From Agrobacterium tumefaciens (GTDB lineage Bacteria; Pseudomonadota; Alphaproteobacteria; Rhizobiales; Rhizobiaceae): a DNA stretch of 64,000 nt. The notes under the pieces were generated by a model that was given only the letters and a program-made list of their open reading frames with translations, was not told where the DNA came from and did no database searches. Made by a program: the position numbers and the translations under genes. How positions within the stretch are numbered: position 1 is the first letter of the stretch; each line of letters opens with the position of its first letter. This document shows, piece by piece, positions 1 through 10,325 of the stretch. The stretch is from NCBI GenBank assembly GCA_025560025.1, contig CP048485.1, positions 1,426,001-1,490,000 on the forward strand, given 5' to 3'.

Positions 1-281
1 GCCGGCAGGTGGAGCGCCTCTTCCGCCAGGAGATGGGCCGCTCCCCGGCCCGCTATTACCTCGAAATCCGCCTCGACCGCGCGCGTCATCTGCTCGTTCA
101 ATCGGCCATGCCGGTGGTCGAAGTCGCCGTCGCCTGCGGTTTCGTCTCGGCCTCGCATTTTTCCAAATGTTATCGCGAAATCTACAATCGCACGCCGCAG
201 CAGGAACGGGCCGAACGCAAGCTGCTGATCAGTGCGTCGCGAATGGCGATGGCGAGCCAGGCAGGCAAGGCCGCGCATTGA
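1..281 (+). CDS. AraC/GlxA-type transcriptional regulator, C-terminal part (partial)
   Basis: The frame is open at the left edge and encodes the last 90 or so residues of a regulator. It holds the second helix-turn-helix of an AraC-family DNA-binding domain: an RQVERLFR start, then RLDRARHLL, then a recognition-helix segment around FVSASHFSKCYREIYNRTPQQ, which is the usual AraC signature. The N-terminal sensing domain lies outside the window, so neither the ligand nor the target can be stated. GlxA-like (amidase-fold) regulators often carry this form of the domain, but that is only a suggestion. The partial nature is due to the window edge, not a mutation. Confidence 0.85.
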   Translation, partial: RQVERLFRQEMGRSPARYYLEIRLDRARHLLVQSAMPVVEVAVACGFVSASHFSKCYREIYNRTPQQERAERKLLISASRMAMASQAGKAAH

Positions 282-340
282 ATGCTGGATTGAATGCCTC
301 AAACGCGAGGGAACTTGTTTCCGGGTTAAATACCTCTCCT

Positions 341-473
341 CCGTCATGCCGGACTTGATCCGGCATCCAGCCACGGCGCATCCGCGCCGTGAAAAGACTC
401 TCTCGCGATCAAGGACTTGATCGCACTGGACCCCGGATCATCCTCGGGCTTGTTCCGGGGACCGGGGTGACGG
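341..473. repeat. Rhizobial-type intergenic palindromic repeat
   Basis: A non-coding element between the regulator and nnr, bounded by CCGTCA at the left and TGACGG at the right. Inside are nested complementary segments (GCCGGACTTGATCCGGC, GGCGCATCCGCGCC, GATCAAGGACTTGATC). Such mosaic palindromes are common between genes in Rhizobiales. The transcript would fold strongly and may end or stabilise convergent transcripts, because both neighbours end toward it. Confidence 0.7.
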
Positions 474-556
474 AGTGCGGATGATGGAACTGTGCAAAAA
501 CCACCGGATCAGCGAGCGGTCGGCAGCCAGCAAACAGCGAACACAATCAGGCTAAC

Positions 557-2032
557 TCACCCAAACGGCCGAACCGCGTGGGACAAATCCTCCGCCGTCA
601 TGCCGGCTCCCGCCCTCTTGCCCGCCTCCCCATGCAGCCAGACACCGGCCGCAGCCGCCTCGAAGGCGGGGGCTCCCTGCGCCAGCAGCGCGCCGATGAC
701 GCCGGCCAGCACATCACCTGATCCGGCCGTCGCAAGGCTCGCAGGCGCATTCGTGTTGACCAGCGCCCGGCCGTCCGGCGCAGCAATCACCGTATCCGCT
801 CCCTTATAGACCAGCACCGCGCCGCTGCGCGCCGAGGCAGCCTGCGCCCTCTCGATCTTGCTCAATCCGGCATCCTCAACAAGATCGGGAAACAGCCGCG
901 CAAATTCTCCCTCATGCGGCGTCAGCACGAATTTTCCCGTGCCGGATGTCACGCGCTCGAACAGGGTCTCCGGACGATCCTTGAAAGCGGTGATCGCATC
1001 TGCATCCAGAACCACGGCCTTGTCGCCAAGCAGGGACACGAACTGCCGCGCCTTTTCGAGGTCGCCGAAACCGGGCCCGAGAACGAATGCGCCATGGCGT
1101 TTGTCGTCCAGCCAGTGTCCCAGATCCTCGGCATCATCCAGACCGGCACTCATCACCGCCGTCAGCGTCACCGAAAGCACGTCGAGCGCTTCTCTGGGGG
1201 CGGCGATCGTGACGATGCCGGCCCCCGCCTTCAGCGCCGAAAGCGCCGTCATCCGGCTTGCCCCGGTCGCATGCGGCGGGCCGGAAAAGACGGTCAGGTG
1301 CCCGCGCCGGAATTTATGGGTCTCCATATCGGCATGCGGCAAGGCATCCCGCCAGATCAGCGGATCATTTTCCGCCACCGATCCCGCATGGGCAGCAAGG
1401 ATGCGGGAGGGAATGCCGATATCGAAAACCTCCAGCGCCCCGCATAATTCCCGGCCGGGCAGGAGCAGATGGCCGGGCTTACGCGCCATGAACGTCACCG
1501 TGCGCTCCGCTTTGAACGAGGCACCGAGCGGCACGCCCCGGCGGCCGCAGAGACCCGACGGAAGATCGACGGCAAGAACCGGCACAGCCGCCTCTGTCAC
1601 CGCATCGATCACCCGGCTGAGTTCCGGCGGAATATCACGGGACAATCCGGCCCCGAAAACTGCATCGATCACCATGTCACCGTCGAGCGGCACATAGTCG
1701 CCAAGCGTCAGTGGTGTGATCCCGATTCGCTCGAAAGCCGTCCGCGCATCACCCTTGAGCGCTCCGACATCGCCAAGGTGATGAACGGCAATCGCCGCCC
1801 CGCTTTGCAAGAGTACGCGCGCCGCCACATAACCATCGCCGCCATTGTTGCCGCCACCGCAGAGCACCACGAAACGCAGCGCCTGCGGGTAATGGCGAAG
1901 GGCCGAGGCGGCGACCGCCTGCCCCGCCCGCTCCATCAGATCGTAAAGCGGAATGCCGGATTGACCGGCCGCCGCATCGATGCGGGCCATGACAACAGGG
2001 TCGATCAGGAAGAGGTGCGATGGGGATTTCAT
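557..2032 (-). CDS. nnr: Bifunctional NAD(P)H-hydrate epimerase / ADP-dependent dehydratase
   Basis: Repairs hydrated, damaged NAD(P)H: the N-terminal half epimerises R- and S-NAD(P)HX and the C-terminal ribokinase-like half dehydrates S-NAD(P)HX using ADP. The epimerase half shows the YjeF_N motif GGGNNGGDGYVAAR near residues 59-72 and DAVFGAGLSR further on. The dehydratase half shows LTPHEGEFARL and the ATAGSGDVLAGVIGALLAQG type motif near the end. The length of 491 aa is normal for the fused form. It is transcribed away from glnB; the shared upstream region is 358 bp. Family assignment is secure; activity is inferred from intact motifs. Confidence 0.95.
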   Translation of the reverse strand: MKSPSHLFLIDPVVMARIDAAAGQSGIPLYDLMERAGQAVAASALRHYPQALRFVVLCGGGNNGGDGYVAARVLLQSGAAIAVHHLGDVGALKGDARTAFERIGITPLTLGDYVPLDGDMVIDAVFGAGLSRDIPPELSRVIDAVTEAAVPVLAVDLPSGLCGRRGVPLGASFKAERTVTFMARKPGHLLLPGRELCGALEVFDIGIPSRILAAHAGSVAENDPLIWRDALPHADMETHKFRRGHLTVFSGPPHATGASRMTALSALKAGAGIVTIAAPREALDVLSVTLTAVMSAGLDDAEDLGHWLDDKRHGAFVLGPGFGDLEKARQFVSLLGDKAVVLDADAITAFKDRPETLFERVTSGTGKFVLTPHEGEFARLFPDLVEDAGLSKIERAQAASARSGAVLVYKGADTVIAAPDGRALVNTNAPASLATAGSGDVLAGVIGALLAQGAPAFEAAAAGVWLHGEAGKRAGAGMTAEDLSHAVRPFG

Positions 2033-2729
<697 letters not shown>

Positions 2730-2802
2730 TCAGAACCAGGTCCTAAGCCGGGGAGGCTTGGGTTTTCACCTCGTCACCACCACACTCAAGGAAAACGTTT
2801 AA

Positions 2803-4212
2803 ATGACGACCGCAAACGATATCTTGAAGCAGATCAAGGATAACGACATCAAGTTCGTGGACCTGCGCTTTACCGACCCCAAGGGCAAGCTGCAGCACGT
2901 CACCATGGATGTGGTGTGCGTCGACGAAGACATGTTCGCCGATGGCGTCATGTTCGACGGCTCCTCGATCGCCGGCTGGAAGGCCATCAACGAGTCCGAC
3001 ATGGTGCTGATGCCCGATCCGGCAACCGCCCATACCGACCCGTTCTTCGCCCAGTCCACCCTGGTCATCCTTTGCGACATTCTCGACCCGGTCTCCGGCG
3101 AAGCCTATAACCGCGACCCGCGCGGCACTGCCAAGAAGGCCGAAGCCTATCTCAAAGCATCCGGCATCGGTGACACGGTTTTCGTCGGCCCCGAGCCGGA
3201 ATTCTTCGTCTTCGACGACGTGAAGTACAAGGCCGACCCTTACAACACCGGCTTCAAGCTCGACAGTTCCGAACTGCCGTCCAACGACGACACGGATTAT
3301 GAAACCGGCAACCTCGGCCACCGTCCGCGCGTCAAGGGCGGCTATTTCCCGGTTCCGCCGATCGACAGCCTGCAGGACATGCGCTCCGAAATGCTGACGG
3401 TTCTGTCGGAAATGGGCGTGGTCGTTGAAAAGCACCACCACGAAGTGGCTGCCGCACAGCACGAACTGGGCGTGAAGTTCGACACGCTGGTCTCCAGCGC
3501 CGACAAGATGCAGATCTACAAGTACGTCGTCCACCAGGTCGCCAATGCCTATGGCAAGACGGCAACCTTCATGCCGAAGCCGATCTTCGGCGACAACGGC
3601 TCGGGCATGCACGTGCACCAGTCGATCTGGAAGGGTGGCAAGCCGACCTTCGCAGGCGACGAATATGCCGGCCTGTCTGAAAACTGCCTCTATTACATTG
3701 GCGGTATCATCAAGCACGCCAAGGCCATCAACGCCTTCACCAACCCCACCACCAACTCCTACAAGCGTCTGGTGCCGGGTTATGAAGCGCCGGTTCTGCT
3801 CGCCTACTCCGCGCGCAACCGCTCCGCATCTTGCCGTATTCCCTTCGGCTCCAACCCGAAGGCAAAGCGCGTCGAAGTCCGCTTCCCGGACCCGACCCAG
3901 AACCCCTATCTCGGTTTTGCGGCCATGCTCATGGCCGGCCTCGACGGCATCAAGAACAAGATTCACCCCGGCAAGCCGATGGACAAGGACCTTTACGATC
4001 TTCCTGCAAAGGAACTGAAGAAGATCCCGACCGTCTGCGGCTCGCTGCGCGAAGCGCTGGAAAGCCTCGACAAGGACCGCAAGTTCCTGACCGCAGGCGG
4101 CGTGTTCGACGACGACCAGATCGACTCGTTCATCGAGCTGAAGATGCAGGAAGTCATGCGTTTCGAAATGACCCCGCATCCGGTCGAATTCGACATGTAC
4201 TACTCGGCCTGA
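2803..4212 (+). CDS. glnA: Type I glutamine synthetase
   Basis: Makes glutamine from glutamate, ammonia and ATP; forms the dodecameric GSI enzyme in the cytosol. At 469 aa it is standard GSI length. Visible signatures are the beta-Grasp start, FDGSSIAGW, the metal-binding EPEFFVFDD, the ATP segment [16 protein letters not shown], the NRSASCRIP substrate loop, and the adenylylation motif KDLYDLP with the target Tyr near residue 398. The latter means the enzyme can be shut off by GlnE, in line with the GlnB gene just upstream. A strong terminator follows. Confidence 0.98.
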   Translation: MTTANDILKQIKDNDIKFVDLRFTDPKGKLQHVTMDVVCVDEDMFADGVMFDGSSIAGWKAINESDMVLMPDPATAHTDPFFAQSTLVILCDILDPVSGEAYNRDPRGTAKKAEAYLKASGIGDTVFVGPEPEFFVFDDVKYKADPYNTGFKLDSSELPSNDDTDYETGNLGHRPRVKGGYFPVPPIDSLQDMRSEMLTVLSEMGVVVEKHHHEVAAAQHELGVKFDTLVSSADKMQIYKYVVHQVANAYGKTATFMPKPIFGDNGSGMHVHQSIWKGGKPTFAGDEYAGLSENCLYYIGGIIKHAKAINAFTNPTTNSYKRLVPGYEAPVLLAYSARNRSASCRIPFGSNPKAKRVEVRFPDPTQNPYLGFAAMLMAGLDGIKNKIHPGKPMDKDLYDLPAKELKKIPTVCGSLREALESLDKDRKFLTAGGVFDDDQIDSFIELKMQEVMRFEMTPHPVEFDMYYSA

Positions 4213-4221
4213 TCGGCATTC

Positions 4222-4246
4222 GGGACGCTCTTCGGAGCGTCCCTTT
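4222..4246 (+). terminator. Rho-independent terminator of glnA
   Basis: A nine-base-pair stem GGGACGCTC / GAGCGTCCC closed by a TTCG tetraloop and followed by TTT, starting 9 bp after the glnA stop codon. The UUCG loop is very stable; the T-run is short. Confidence 0.85.
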
Positions 4247-4307
4247 CATTCCGGCGGCTTCCCAGGAGGCCGCCATTTTCTTTTGAAGCCCAGCCATATC
4301 GCGAAGA

Positions 4308-5228
4308 ATGTCGAACACGCCAGCCTCTCAGCAAAACCGCCTTACGGACTGGCTCATCTTTCTGGCTGTGCCGTTCTTTTTCTCCAGCAACGTCATTTTC
4401 GGCCGTGGCGTCGTCGGTGAGGTCTCGCCCTTCATCGCCGCCTTCATTCGCTGGATTGGATCAACCCTTATCATCGCGCCCTTCATGATCGCCGACTGGC
4501 GAAACTGCCTCGCCTTTGTGCGCCATAAAACGCTGCTCTGGCTCGTCCTCGGCATTCTCGGCATGGGCATCTGCGGCGGCGTGGTCTATTGGGGCCTCAC
4601 CATGACGACGGCCGCCAACGGCACCCTGATCTATACGACGTCGTCGCTTTTCATTATCCTGTTCCAGCGCGTCTTCCAGGGCCGCCCCATCAGAAAGCTC
4701 GAAGTCGCGGGAATGATCATCGCCTTTGCGGGCGTGGCAGCCATCGTGCTCAAGGGCGACATGTCGGCTCTCTGGCACTTGAATTTCAACATCGGCGATT
4801 TCGCCATATTGACGGCGGCCATTGCCTTTGCGGTCTATTCGCTGCTGCTGCGCGACCCGGCGGCACGGCAGATGGCCTCCTTCAGCCTCTTCGGCCTGAT
4901 CGCGCTCTCCGGCGCGCTGGTCCTTCTGCCGCCGGCCGCGCTGGAACTGGCGCAGGGCGGATTGTTGCCGGCCACACCAATGGCCTGGGCGAAGATCGGC
5001 GGCATCATCCTGTTCGCCTCATTGCTCGCCTTTTATTGCTTTACCCATACGGTGCGCGTTTTCGGCCCCGCCACGGCGGGCATCACGCTCTACATGATGC
5101 CGCCCGTCTCGATCCTGATGGCCACGCTTTTCCTTGGAGAGACCTTCGAGACCTATCACGCCATCGGCATCGTGCTGGTCACCGGCGGCGTCGTCATTGC
5201 CACGGCACCGATCGGCCGCAGGGCCTGA
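4308..5228 (+). CDS. EamA/DMT-family membrane transporter
   Basis: A 306-aa permease with ten predicted membrane helices in two EamA repeats. The first repeat begins at WLIFLAVPFFFSSNVIFGRG, the second around residue 155 at the INIGDFAILTAAIAFAVYSLLLR-like segment. DMT carriers export or import small metabolites such as amino acids or nucleotide sugars; nothing here fixes the substrate. It follows the glnA terminator, so it is likely its own transcription unit. Confidence 0.85.
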   Translation: MSNTPASQQNRLTDWLIFLAVPFFFSSNVIFGRGVVGEVSPFIAAFIRWIGSTLIIAPFMIADWRNCLAFVRHKTLLWLVLGILGMGICGGVVYWGLTMTTAANGTLIYTTSSLFIILFQRVFQGRPIRKLEVAGMIIAFAGVAAIVLKGDMSALWHLNFNIGDFAILTAAIAFAVYSLLLRDPAARQMASFSLFGLIALSGALVLLPPAALELAQGGLLPATPMAWAKIGGIILFASLLAFYCFTHTVRVFGPATAGITLYMMPPVSILMATLFLGETFETYHAIGIVLVTGGVVIATAPIGRRA

Positions 5229-5266
5229 ACGCCAGGTGGCGGATAGGGACGGGAGAACCCCTAACC

Positions 5267-5297
5267 CTTGATATTTCGCATTCCGCCCCCAACTATT
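5267..5297 (+). promoter_or_regulatory. Possible heat-shock (RpoH) promoter of hspQ
   Basis: CTTGAT at 5267-5272 is followed after 16 bp by CCAACTATT at 5289-5297, close to the alphaproteobacterial RpoH pattern of CTTGAA and a CCTATNT-like -10. It lies about 23 bp before the chosen hspQ start. The short 5' leader and single mismatch make this plausible but unproven. Confidence 0.4.
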
Positions 5298-5319
5298 AGT
5301 GGGAAAGGAAGTTCATGCC

Positions 5320-5649
5320 ATGAAACAAAGAGACGCAAAATTCACGCTTGGCGAGATCGTCCGCCACAAGGTGTTTCCGTTCCGCGGTGTGGTCATCGAC
5401 GTGGATCCGGAATATGCCAATACGGAGGAATGGTGGAACGCCATCCCCGCGGAAATCAGGCCGGATCGCGACCAGCCCTTCTATCATCTTCTGGCCGAGA
5501 ACGAGGAGACGGAATATGTCGCCTATGTTTCCGAACAGAACCTCGTCCACGACGAAAACGAGACGCCGCTGAGAAATCCCAATATCGGCCGCATCTTCGA
5601 CAAGGCCCCGAACGGCGAATGGCGCCCGAAAATGTCGACTGCGCATTAA
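5320..5649 (+). CDS. hspQ: Heat shock protein HspQ
   Basis: A 109-aa HspQ/YccV-family protein. In enterobacteria HspQ binds hemimethylated oriC DNA and acts as a specificity factor for Lon. The conserved core is visible: KFTLGEIVRHKVFPFRGVV, then DQPFYHLLAE and YVAYVSEQNL. I place the start at ATG 5320 because GGAAAGGAAG lies 9 bp upstream; an in-frame GTG at 5299 would add seven unlikely residues. A bidirectional terminator separates it from the convergent ialB-like gene. Confidence 0.93.
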   Translation: MKQRDAKFTLGEIVRHKVFPFRGVVIDVDPEYANTEEWWNAIPAEIRPDRDQPFYHLLAENEETEYVAYVSEQNLVHDENETPLRNPNIGRIFDKAPNGEWRPKMSTAH

Positions 5650-5691
5650 ACGCAGTTCGGACAGCGAGCCTCCCCAATCCCCGGACATAAA

Positions 5692-5719
5692 AAAACCGGT
5701 CTGTCGCCAGACCGGTTTT
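5692..5719. terminator. Bidirectional terminator between hspQ and the IalB-family gene
   Basis: A 12-bp perfect stem AAAACCGGTCTG / CAGACCGGTTTT with loop TCGC, preceded by an A-run and followed by T-rich sequence, so it can stop transcripts from both sides. Confidence 0.9.
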
Positions 5720-5744
5720 CCTGTTTTTGGAGCTTACGCTGCAA

Positions 5745-6401
5745 TCAGGGCTTCGGCGCGCCCTTGGCGGCGTCCTGTGCGGCTTCCAGCTTCTTGCGGG
5801 CTTCTTCAGCCTTCTTCTGCATGCCTTCCTGCAGGCTGCGCTGGCTTTCGGCAAGCTGCGACTGGCTGATCGGTGCGCCGTCATAAGCGCCCGTGAAGCC
5901 GGAAAGTGCAATCTTGATGGGGTTCGGCGCGCGGCGGAAGTTGATGGAGGTGAAGACCACCTCGCTACCCTTCTTGAGCGACGCGATCATGGCGTCCGTC
6001 AGCGGAACTTCGGCCGTGCACTTGTCGGGAAGGCAAACGGCGTAATCGAGCTTCTGGCCCTTGCCGCCGTCGATCTGCATCATCACGCCCGGAGGAATGA
6101 GACGCGCGGTCGGAACGGAAACCTGCAGCAGCTTGCGGTTGACCTTGCCTTCAACGGTGATGAGGCCGACGGCGGTGATCATCTGGCCGTTCTGGGCAAG
6201 AACCACGTTCTGCACGACGCAGACATCGTTGTCTTCCTGCTTGGAGCAGGTCTTGAACCAGCCAAGCGGAGGAGCGCCTGCGCCCTGAGCGGCGGGAGCA
6301 GCATCCTGCGCCTGCGAGATGGCCGGAGCGGACATTGCGCCGAGAGAGAGGACCAGAGCGGACAGAGCCGTCCGGGTGAATGTGTTTGCCTTTTGCATCA
6401 T
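5745..6401 (-). CDS. Invasion-associated locus B family protein
   Basis: A 218-aa secreted protein with a clear signal peptide (FTRTALSALVLSLGAMSAPA, cleavage near AISQA-QD). The body has the IalB-family cysteine pairs (FKTCSK, NDVCVVQN, AVCLPDKCTAEV) and the GF(T/R)GA-like end. Named for Bartonella IalB, which is linked to erythrocyte invasion, but the family is widespread in free-living Rhizobiales where the function is unknown. The last 40 residues are a charged, Ala/Lys/Glu-rich helix. Confidence 0.85.
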   Translation of the reverse strand: MMQKANTFTRTALSALVLSLGAMSAPAISQAQDAAPAAQGAGAPPLGWFKTCSKQEDNDVCVVQNVVLAQNGQMITAVGLITVEGKVNRKLLQVSVPTARLIPPGVMMQIDGGKGQKLDYAVCLPDKCTAEVPLTDAMIASLKKGSEVVFTSINFRRAPNPIKIALSGFTGAYDGAPISQSQLAESQRSLQEGMQKKAEEARKKLEAAQDAAKGAPKP

Positions 6402-6727
6402 AAGAGTTCCGTCTCCTGAATGTCTGCCAGAACAGAACCGCTAAGGTCCTGCTCGCCGATGGCGGTATCCTTCTGCCCGTTCAACTGTCGTTTAAATGAG
6501 GCAAATGCGTGACCCGTCTCTTCCGGCCACCCTGTTACATGCCGATCGCGGCGATATCCAGCACTTCTTTAACTTTTTCTTGAGCTGGGCCAAGATTTCC
6601 CGCCCGCGCATGGGTCCGGCCATGGGCCTGTGCTACATATTTGCCAGAATCATAACGAAAAAACCAATCATGACGATAAACCGATCATCATGACAAATCG
6701 GACGGACAGTTGAGACAGGATAATAAG
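6402..6727. other. Intergenic region before the peptide-binding protein
   Basis: About 325 bp between two divergent genes. It must hold both promoters, but I see no site I can defend. A short direct repeat (ATCATGAC at 6668 and again, interrupted, near 6684) lies close to the downstream gene. Confidence 0.3.
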
Positions 6728-8575
6728 ATGCGCGACCTTGCGGCCCTCATCCCCGCATTGTTTCTTTTGGGTTCATCCCTGCTTCCCGCCGGGAACGCCC
6801 AGGCGCAGCCGCTTCACGGCATTTCCATGCACGGTACGCCTGCCCTGCCGGCAGACTTCCGGAACTTCCCCTACGTCAATCCGGACGTGAAGAAAGGCGG
6901 CCGTATCTCCTATGGCGTCGTCGGCACCTTCGATAGCCTCAACCCCTTCGTTCTCAAGGGAATGCGCACCACGGCGCGCGGCGTCTGGGACCCGGAATTC
7001 GGCAACCTGCTTTACGAACCGCTGATGCAGCGCTCCAGCGACGAACCCTTCAGCCTTTACGGCCTGCTGGCTGAAACGGCGGAGTGGGACGAAGAGCGCA
7101 GCTTCATCCAGTTCAACATCAATCCGAAGGCGAAATGGTCGGATGGCGAGCCGGTAACGCCTGACGATGTAATTTTCACCTTCAATCTCCTGAAGGAAAA
7201 AGGCCGCCCACCCTTCAACAGCCGTCTCGACGGCGTGGCAAAGCTGGAGAAGATCGGCGACCACGGCGTCCGCTTCACCTTCAATGAGAAGGCAAACCGC
7301 GAAACGCCGCTCATTCTCGCCTCCTCCACCCCGATTTTGCCGAAACACGCGATCGATCCGGAAAAATTCGAGCAGGCGGGCCTCGGCCCGGTCGTGGGCT
7401 CGGGTCCATACCGAATCAAGACGCTGCGTCCGGGCGAACGAATCACCTGGGAGAGGAACCCGGACTATTGGGGCAAGGATATTCCGAGCAAGGTCGGCTT
7501 CGAGAATTACGACGAGATCAGCGTCACCTATTTCCTTCAGGTCACCACCATGTTCGAGGCCTTCAAGAAGGGCGATATCGACATTTACCCCGAAGGCGAC
7601 GCCATCAACGGCACTTCCGACACTTCGCATTGGGGGCAGGCTTACAATTTCCCGGCCGTGCATCGCGGCGATATCGTCAAGGATGTTTTCCAGCCGCGCC
7701 TGCCATCAGGCATGTTTGGCCTGGTGTTCAACACCCGCCGCGCCGTCTTTGCCGATGAAAAGGTGCGCGAAGGCCTTTCCTACGCGCTCGATTTCGAGTG
7801 GATGAACCGAAATATCCTCGGCGGCGCCTTCAAGCGCACGCAGAGCTACTGGCAAAATTCCCCGCTCGGCGCCTATGGCAATGCCGCCGATGCACGCGAG
7901 CTTGCGCTGCTGGGCGATGCGGCGAAAACCATGCCGCCGGAGCTTTTGGCGGGAACCTATGCCATGCCCACCACCGATGGCACCGGTGCGGACCGCAAGG
8001 TGCTGAAACTGGCCGTCGATAAGCTGAAAGAGGCCGGATACAGCATCAAGAACGGAAAAATGTCCGACGCCAATGGCCGCCAGCTCGCCTTCGAGATCAT
8101 GACGCAGAACCCGGCGCAGGAGCGCATTGCGCTCGCCTATCAGCGCTCGCTCAATCTGATCGGCGTCGCCATGGGCATTCGTTCGGTCGATGACGGCCAA
8201 TACCAGGCTCGCTCGAACAGTTTCGATTATGACATGATCATCCGCTCGCTGCCCTCCTCGCTCTCGCCGGGGGCGGAACAGCTCAATCGCTGGAGTTCGC
8301 TATCACGCGACGCGCAGGGCAGCTTCAACTATGCGGGGGCCGCCAGTCCCGATATAGACCGGATGATCGAGGCCCTGCTGCAGGCCCGTTCGACGGAGAA
8401 TTTCCAGGCGGCGGTGCGTGGTTATGACCGTCTGCTGGTCGCCGGCCACTACGTCATTCCGCTCTATTACATCGGCGCCCAATGGATCGCGCGCTGGAAA
8501 TATATCGACCGCCCGGATATGACCCCGATATCAGGCAATCAGAAACAGACCTGGTGGGACGCGCGGGCGCAATAG
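6728..8575 (+). CDS. ABC transporter periplasmic peptide-binding protein (family 5, YejA-like)
   Basis: A 615-aa secreted solute-binding protein of the oligopeptide/dipeptide class. After a signal peptide (ALIPALFLLGSSLLPAGNAQA) comes HGISMHGTPALPADFRNFPY, closely matching the mature start of YejA, then the family-5 signature region around AEWDEERSFIQFNINPKAKW and SDGEPVTPDDVIFTF. YejA binds peptides such as microcin C for the YejBEF importer. No permease genes flank it, so it would have to use a transporter encoded elsewhere. ATG 6728 is preferred because GACAGGA precedes it. Confidence 0.9.
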   Translation: MRDLAALIPALFLLGSSLLPAGNAQAQPLHGISMHGTPALPADFRNFPYVNPDVKKGGRISYGVVGTFDSLNPFVLKGMRTTARGVWDPEFGNLLYEPLMQRSSDEPFSLYGLLAETAEWDEERSFIQFNINPKAKWSDGEPVTPDDVIFTFNLLKEKGRPPFNSRLDGVAKLEKIGDHGVRFTFNEKANRETPLILASSTPILPKHAIDPEKFEQAGLGPVVGSGPYRIKTLRPGERITWERNPDYWGKDIPSKVGFENYDEISVTYFLQVTTMFEAFKKGDIDIYPEGDAINGTSDTSHWGQAYNFPAVHRGDIVKDVFQPRLPSGMFGLVFNTRRAVFADEKVREGLSYALDFEWMNRNILGGAFKRTQSYWQNSPLGAYGNAADARELALLGDAAKTMPPELLAGTYAMPTTDGTGADRKVLKLAVDKLKEAGYSIKNGKMSDANGRQLAFEIMTQNPAQERIALAYQRSLNLIGVAMGIRSVDDGQYQARSNSFDYDMIIRSLPSSLSPGAEQLNRWSSLSRDAQGSFNYAGAASPDIDRMIEALLQARSTENFQAAVRGYDRLLVAGHYVIPLYYIGAQWIARWKYIDRPDMTPISGNQKQTWWDARAQ

Positions 8576-8613
8576 CCGCCCCCCGACCGGTCCAAGCAAC
8601 GGAAGATAAAACC

Positions 8614-9282
8614 ATGGAACGCATCGTTATCGACGTCGTATCGGATATGGTCTGCCCCTGGTGTTATCTTGGCAAGGCAAGGCTCGATCTTGCCATTGCC
8701 GAGGTGCAGGACGAAATCAGCGTCGACGTGAACTGGCGTCCCTACCGCCTCAATCCGGATTATCCGCCTGAGGGCGTCGACCAGAAGGCCGCGCTTGAGG
8801 AAAAGCTCGGCAAGGAGCGTCTGGAGCAGGCGCATATCACGCTAGTGCAACTCGGCAAGGAAGTCGGCATCCACTATGATTTCGATGCGATCAAGATCGG
8901 GCCGAACACACTCGATGCGCACCGCCTGTCGTTGTGGGCCCATTCCGAAGGCCGCGACGTTCAGGAGAAAGTCGTTACCGCTCTGTTCAAGGCGAATTTC
9001 GAGGAAGGCCGCAATATCGGCGATCACGCCGTGCTGACCGATATAGCCGAAAAGGCTGGCATGGATGCGAAGGTAGTGGCACGGCTTCTCGCCTCGGAGG
9101 CGGACAAGGATACGGTCGTTGCCGAAATTGATGCGGCGCAGCAAATGGGCGTCGCCGGCGTGCCTTTCTTCATTCTGGACCAGAAATACGCCATCAGCGG
9201 CGCACAAACGCCTGACGTCTTGATTGCTGCACTGCGGGATATTGCAAAAATCAAAGCGGACGAGCATAAGTCGATGAACTGA
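8614..9282 (+). CDS. DsbA-family oxidoreductase (FrnE-like)
   Basis: A 222-aa thioredoxin-fold protein with an N-terminal CPWC active site (DMVCPWCYLGKARLD) and a cis-Pro loop at GVAGVPFFI. It has no signal peptide, so it acts in the cytoplasm, as do FrnE-type proteins described in polyketide clusters and oxidative stress. The ATG 8614 is supported by ACGGAAGAT upstream. It lies 38 bp after the YejA-like gene and may be co-transcribed with it. Confidence 0.9.
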   Translation: MERIVIDVVSDMVCPWCYLGKARLDLAIAEVQDEISVDVNWRPYRLNPDYPPEGVDQKAALEEKLGKERLEQAHITLVQLGKEVGIHYDFDAIKIGPNTLDAHRLSLWAHSEGRDVQEKVVTALFKANFEEGRNIGDHAVLTDIAEKAGMDAKVVARLLASEADKDTVVAEIDAAQQMGVAGVPFFILDQKYAISGAQTPDVLIAALRDIAKIKADEHKSMN

Positions 9283-9335
9283 CGGTCAAACACCTTCGGT
9301 TTTTCAGCAACTCGATTCTCCGCCGGTGTTTTCCC

Positions 9336-10277
9336 GTGTCCGACCAGACCCTGAAAGGCATTCTGCTTGCCTTTGCCGCCTTCGCTGCCTACGCATGGAG
9401 CGATGCAAGCGTTAAACTCATAGAAGGCCAGATTTCGCCGATCGAATCGGCCTTCTTCGGCGCCCTTTTCGGCTTTGCCGCCCTGCCCTTCATCCGCAAG
9501 CGCAACGATCGCTGGATGGATATCGTCAAGACGACGAACCGCCCGCTCTGGCTCATCCGCTTTTTCGCCTCCGGCATCGGCGCGGTCGGCAGTGTTACCG
9601 CCTTTACCCATCTTTCCATGGCGGAAGCCTTTGCGCTGATCTTCCTGCTCCCTTCCTTCGTCACCATCATGTCGGTGGTGTTCCTGAAGGAACAGGTGGG
9701 TATCAAGCGCTGGTCTGCGGTCATCATCGGCTTTGTCGGCGTTCTCATCATTCTGCGGCCGGGTTTCCGCGAGCTGGGCATCGGCCATCTCGGCGCGATC
9801 CTCGGTGGTTTGAGCGGGGCGTTGTCCATCGTGATCTTCCGCGCCATGGGGCCATCCGAAAAGAATCTGTCACTCTATGGCGCGGGCGTGCTGGGCTGTC
9901 TGGCGATCAGCGGCCTCGCCATGATCCCCACCTTCGTGCCGCCAAACGGCGAGCAATGGCTGCTTCTGGCGGGTTATGGCCTTTTTGCTGCCGTCGGCAA
10001 CGTGCTGGTCATGTATGCCGCCCGTTATGCGCCCGCCGCCATGATCGGCCCGACGCAATATAGCCAGATGCTCTGGGCCATCTTCTTCGGTTACCTGATC
10101 TTCGGCGACCATATCGACAGCTGGATGCTGGTCGGCATCGCCCTCATTGTCGGCTCCGGACTGCTGACCCTCATTCGCGAGAAGCAGAGAAAAGTGCCGA
10201 TGCCGGCCTCGATCGCCGCGACGGACCAGAATGTCGCCGTCGGGATCACACCGGAAGTTGCGCCGCGAAGCATTTAG
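9336..10277 (+). CDS. EamA/DMT-family membrane transporter
   Basis: A 313-aa permease with ten predicted helices and two EamA domains, starting at a GTG codon. The typical glycine-rich helix ends SVVFLKEQVG and FGYLIFGDHID mark the ends of the two repeats. Distinct in sequence from the EamA protein at 4308. Substrate unknown. The 53-bp gap after the oxidoreductase gene allows a shared transcript. Confidence 0.87.
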   Translation: MSDQTLKGILLAFAAFAAYAWSDASVKLIEGQISPIESAFFGALFGFAALPFIRKRNDRWMDIVKTTNRPLWLIRFFASGIGAVGSVTAFTHLSMAEAFALIFLLPSFVTIMSVVFLKEQVGIKRWSAVIIGFVGVLIILRPGFRELGIGHLGAILGGLSGALSIVIFRAMGPSEKNLSLYGAGVLGCLAISGLAMIPTFVPPNGEQWLLLAGYGLFAAVGNVLVMYAARYAPAAMIGPTQYSQMLWAIFFGYLIFGDHIDSWMLVGIALIVGSGLLTLIREKQRKVPMPASIAATDQNVAVGITPEVAPRSI

Positions 10278-10325
10278 AATCGGGGCGCATTCTTTCGTCT
10301 TTTATTTTCGGTTTTCAGCGAAGGG

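Noticed and set aside
2743..4179. 478-codon open frame opposite glnA
   Set aside because: Antisense shadow of a high-GC gene: His/Val/Arg-rich, no domain, covers almost exactly the glnA coding region.
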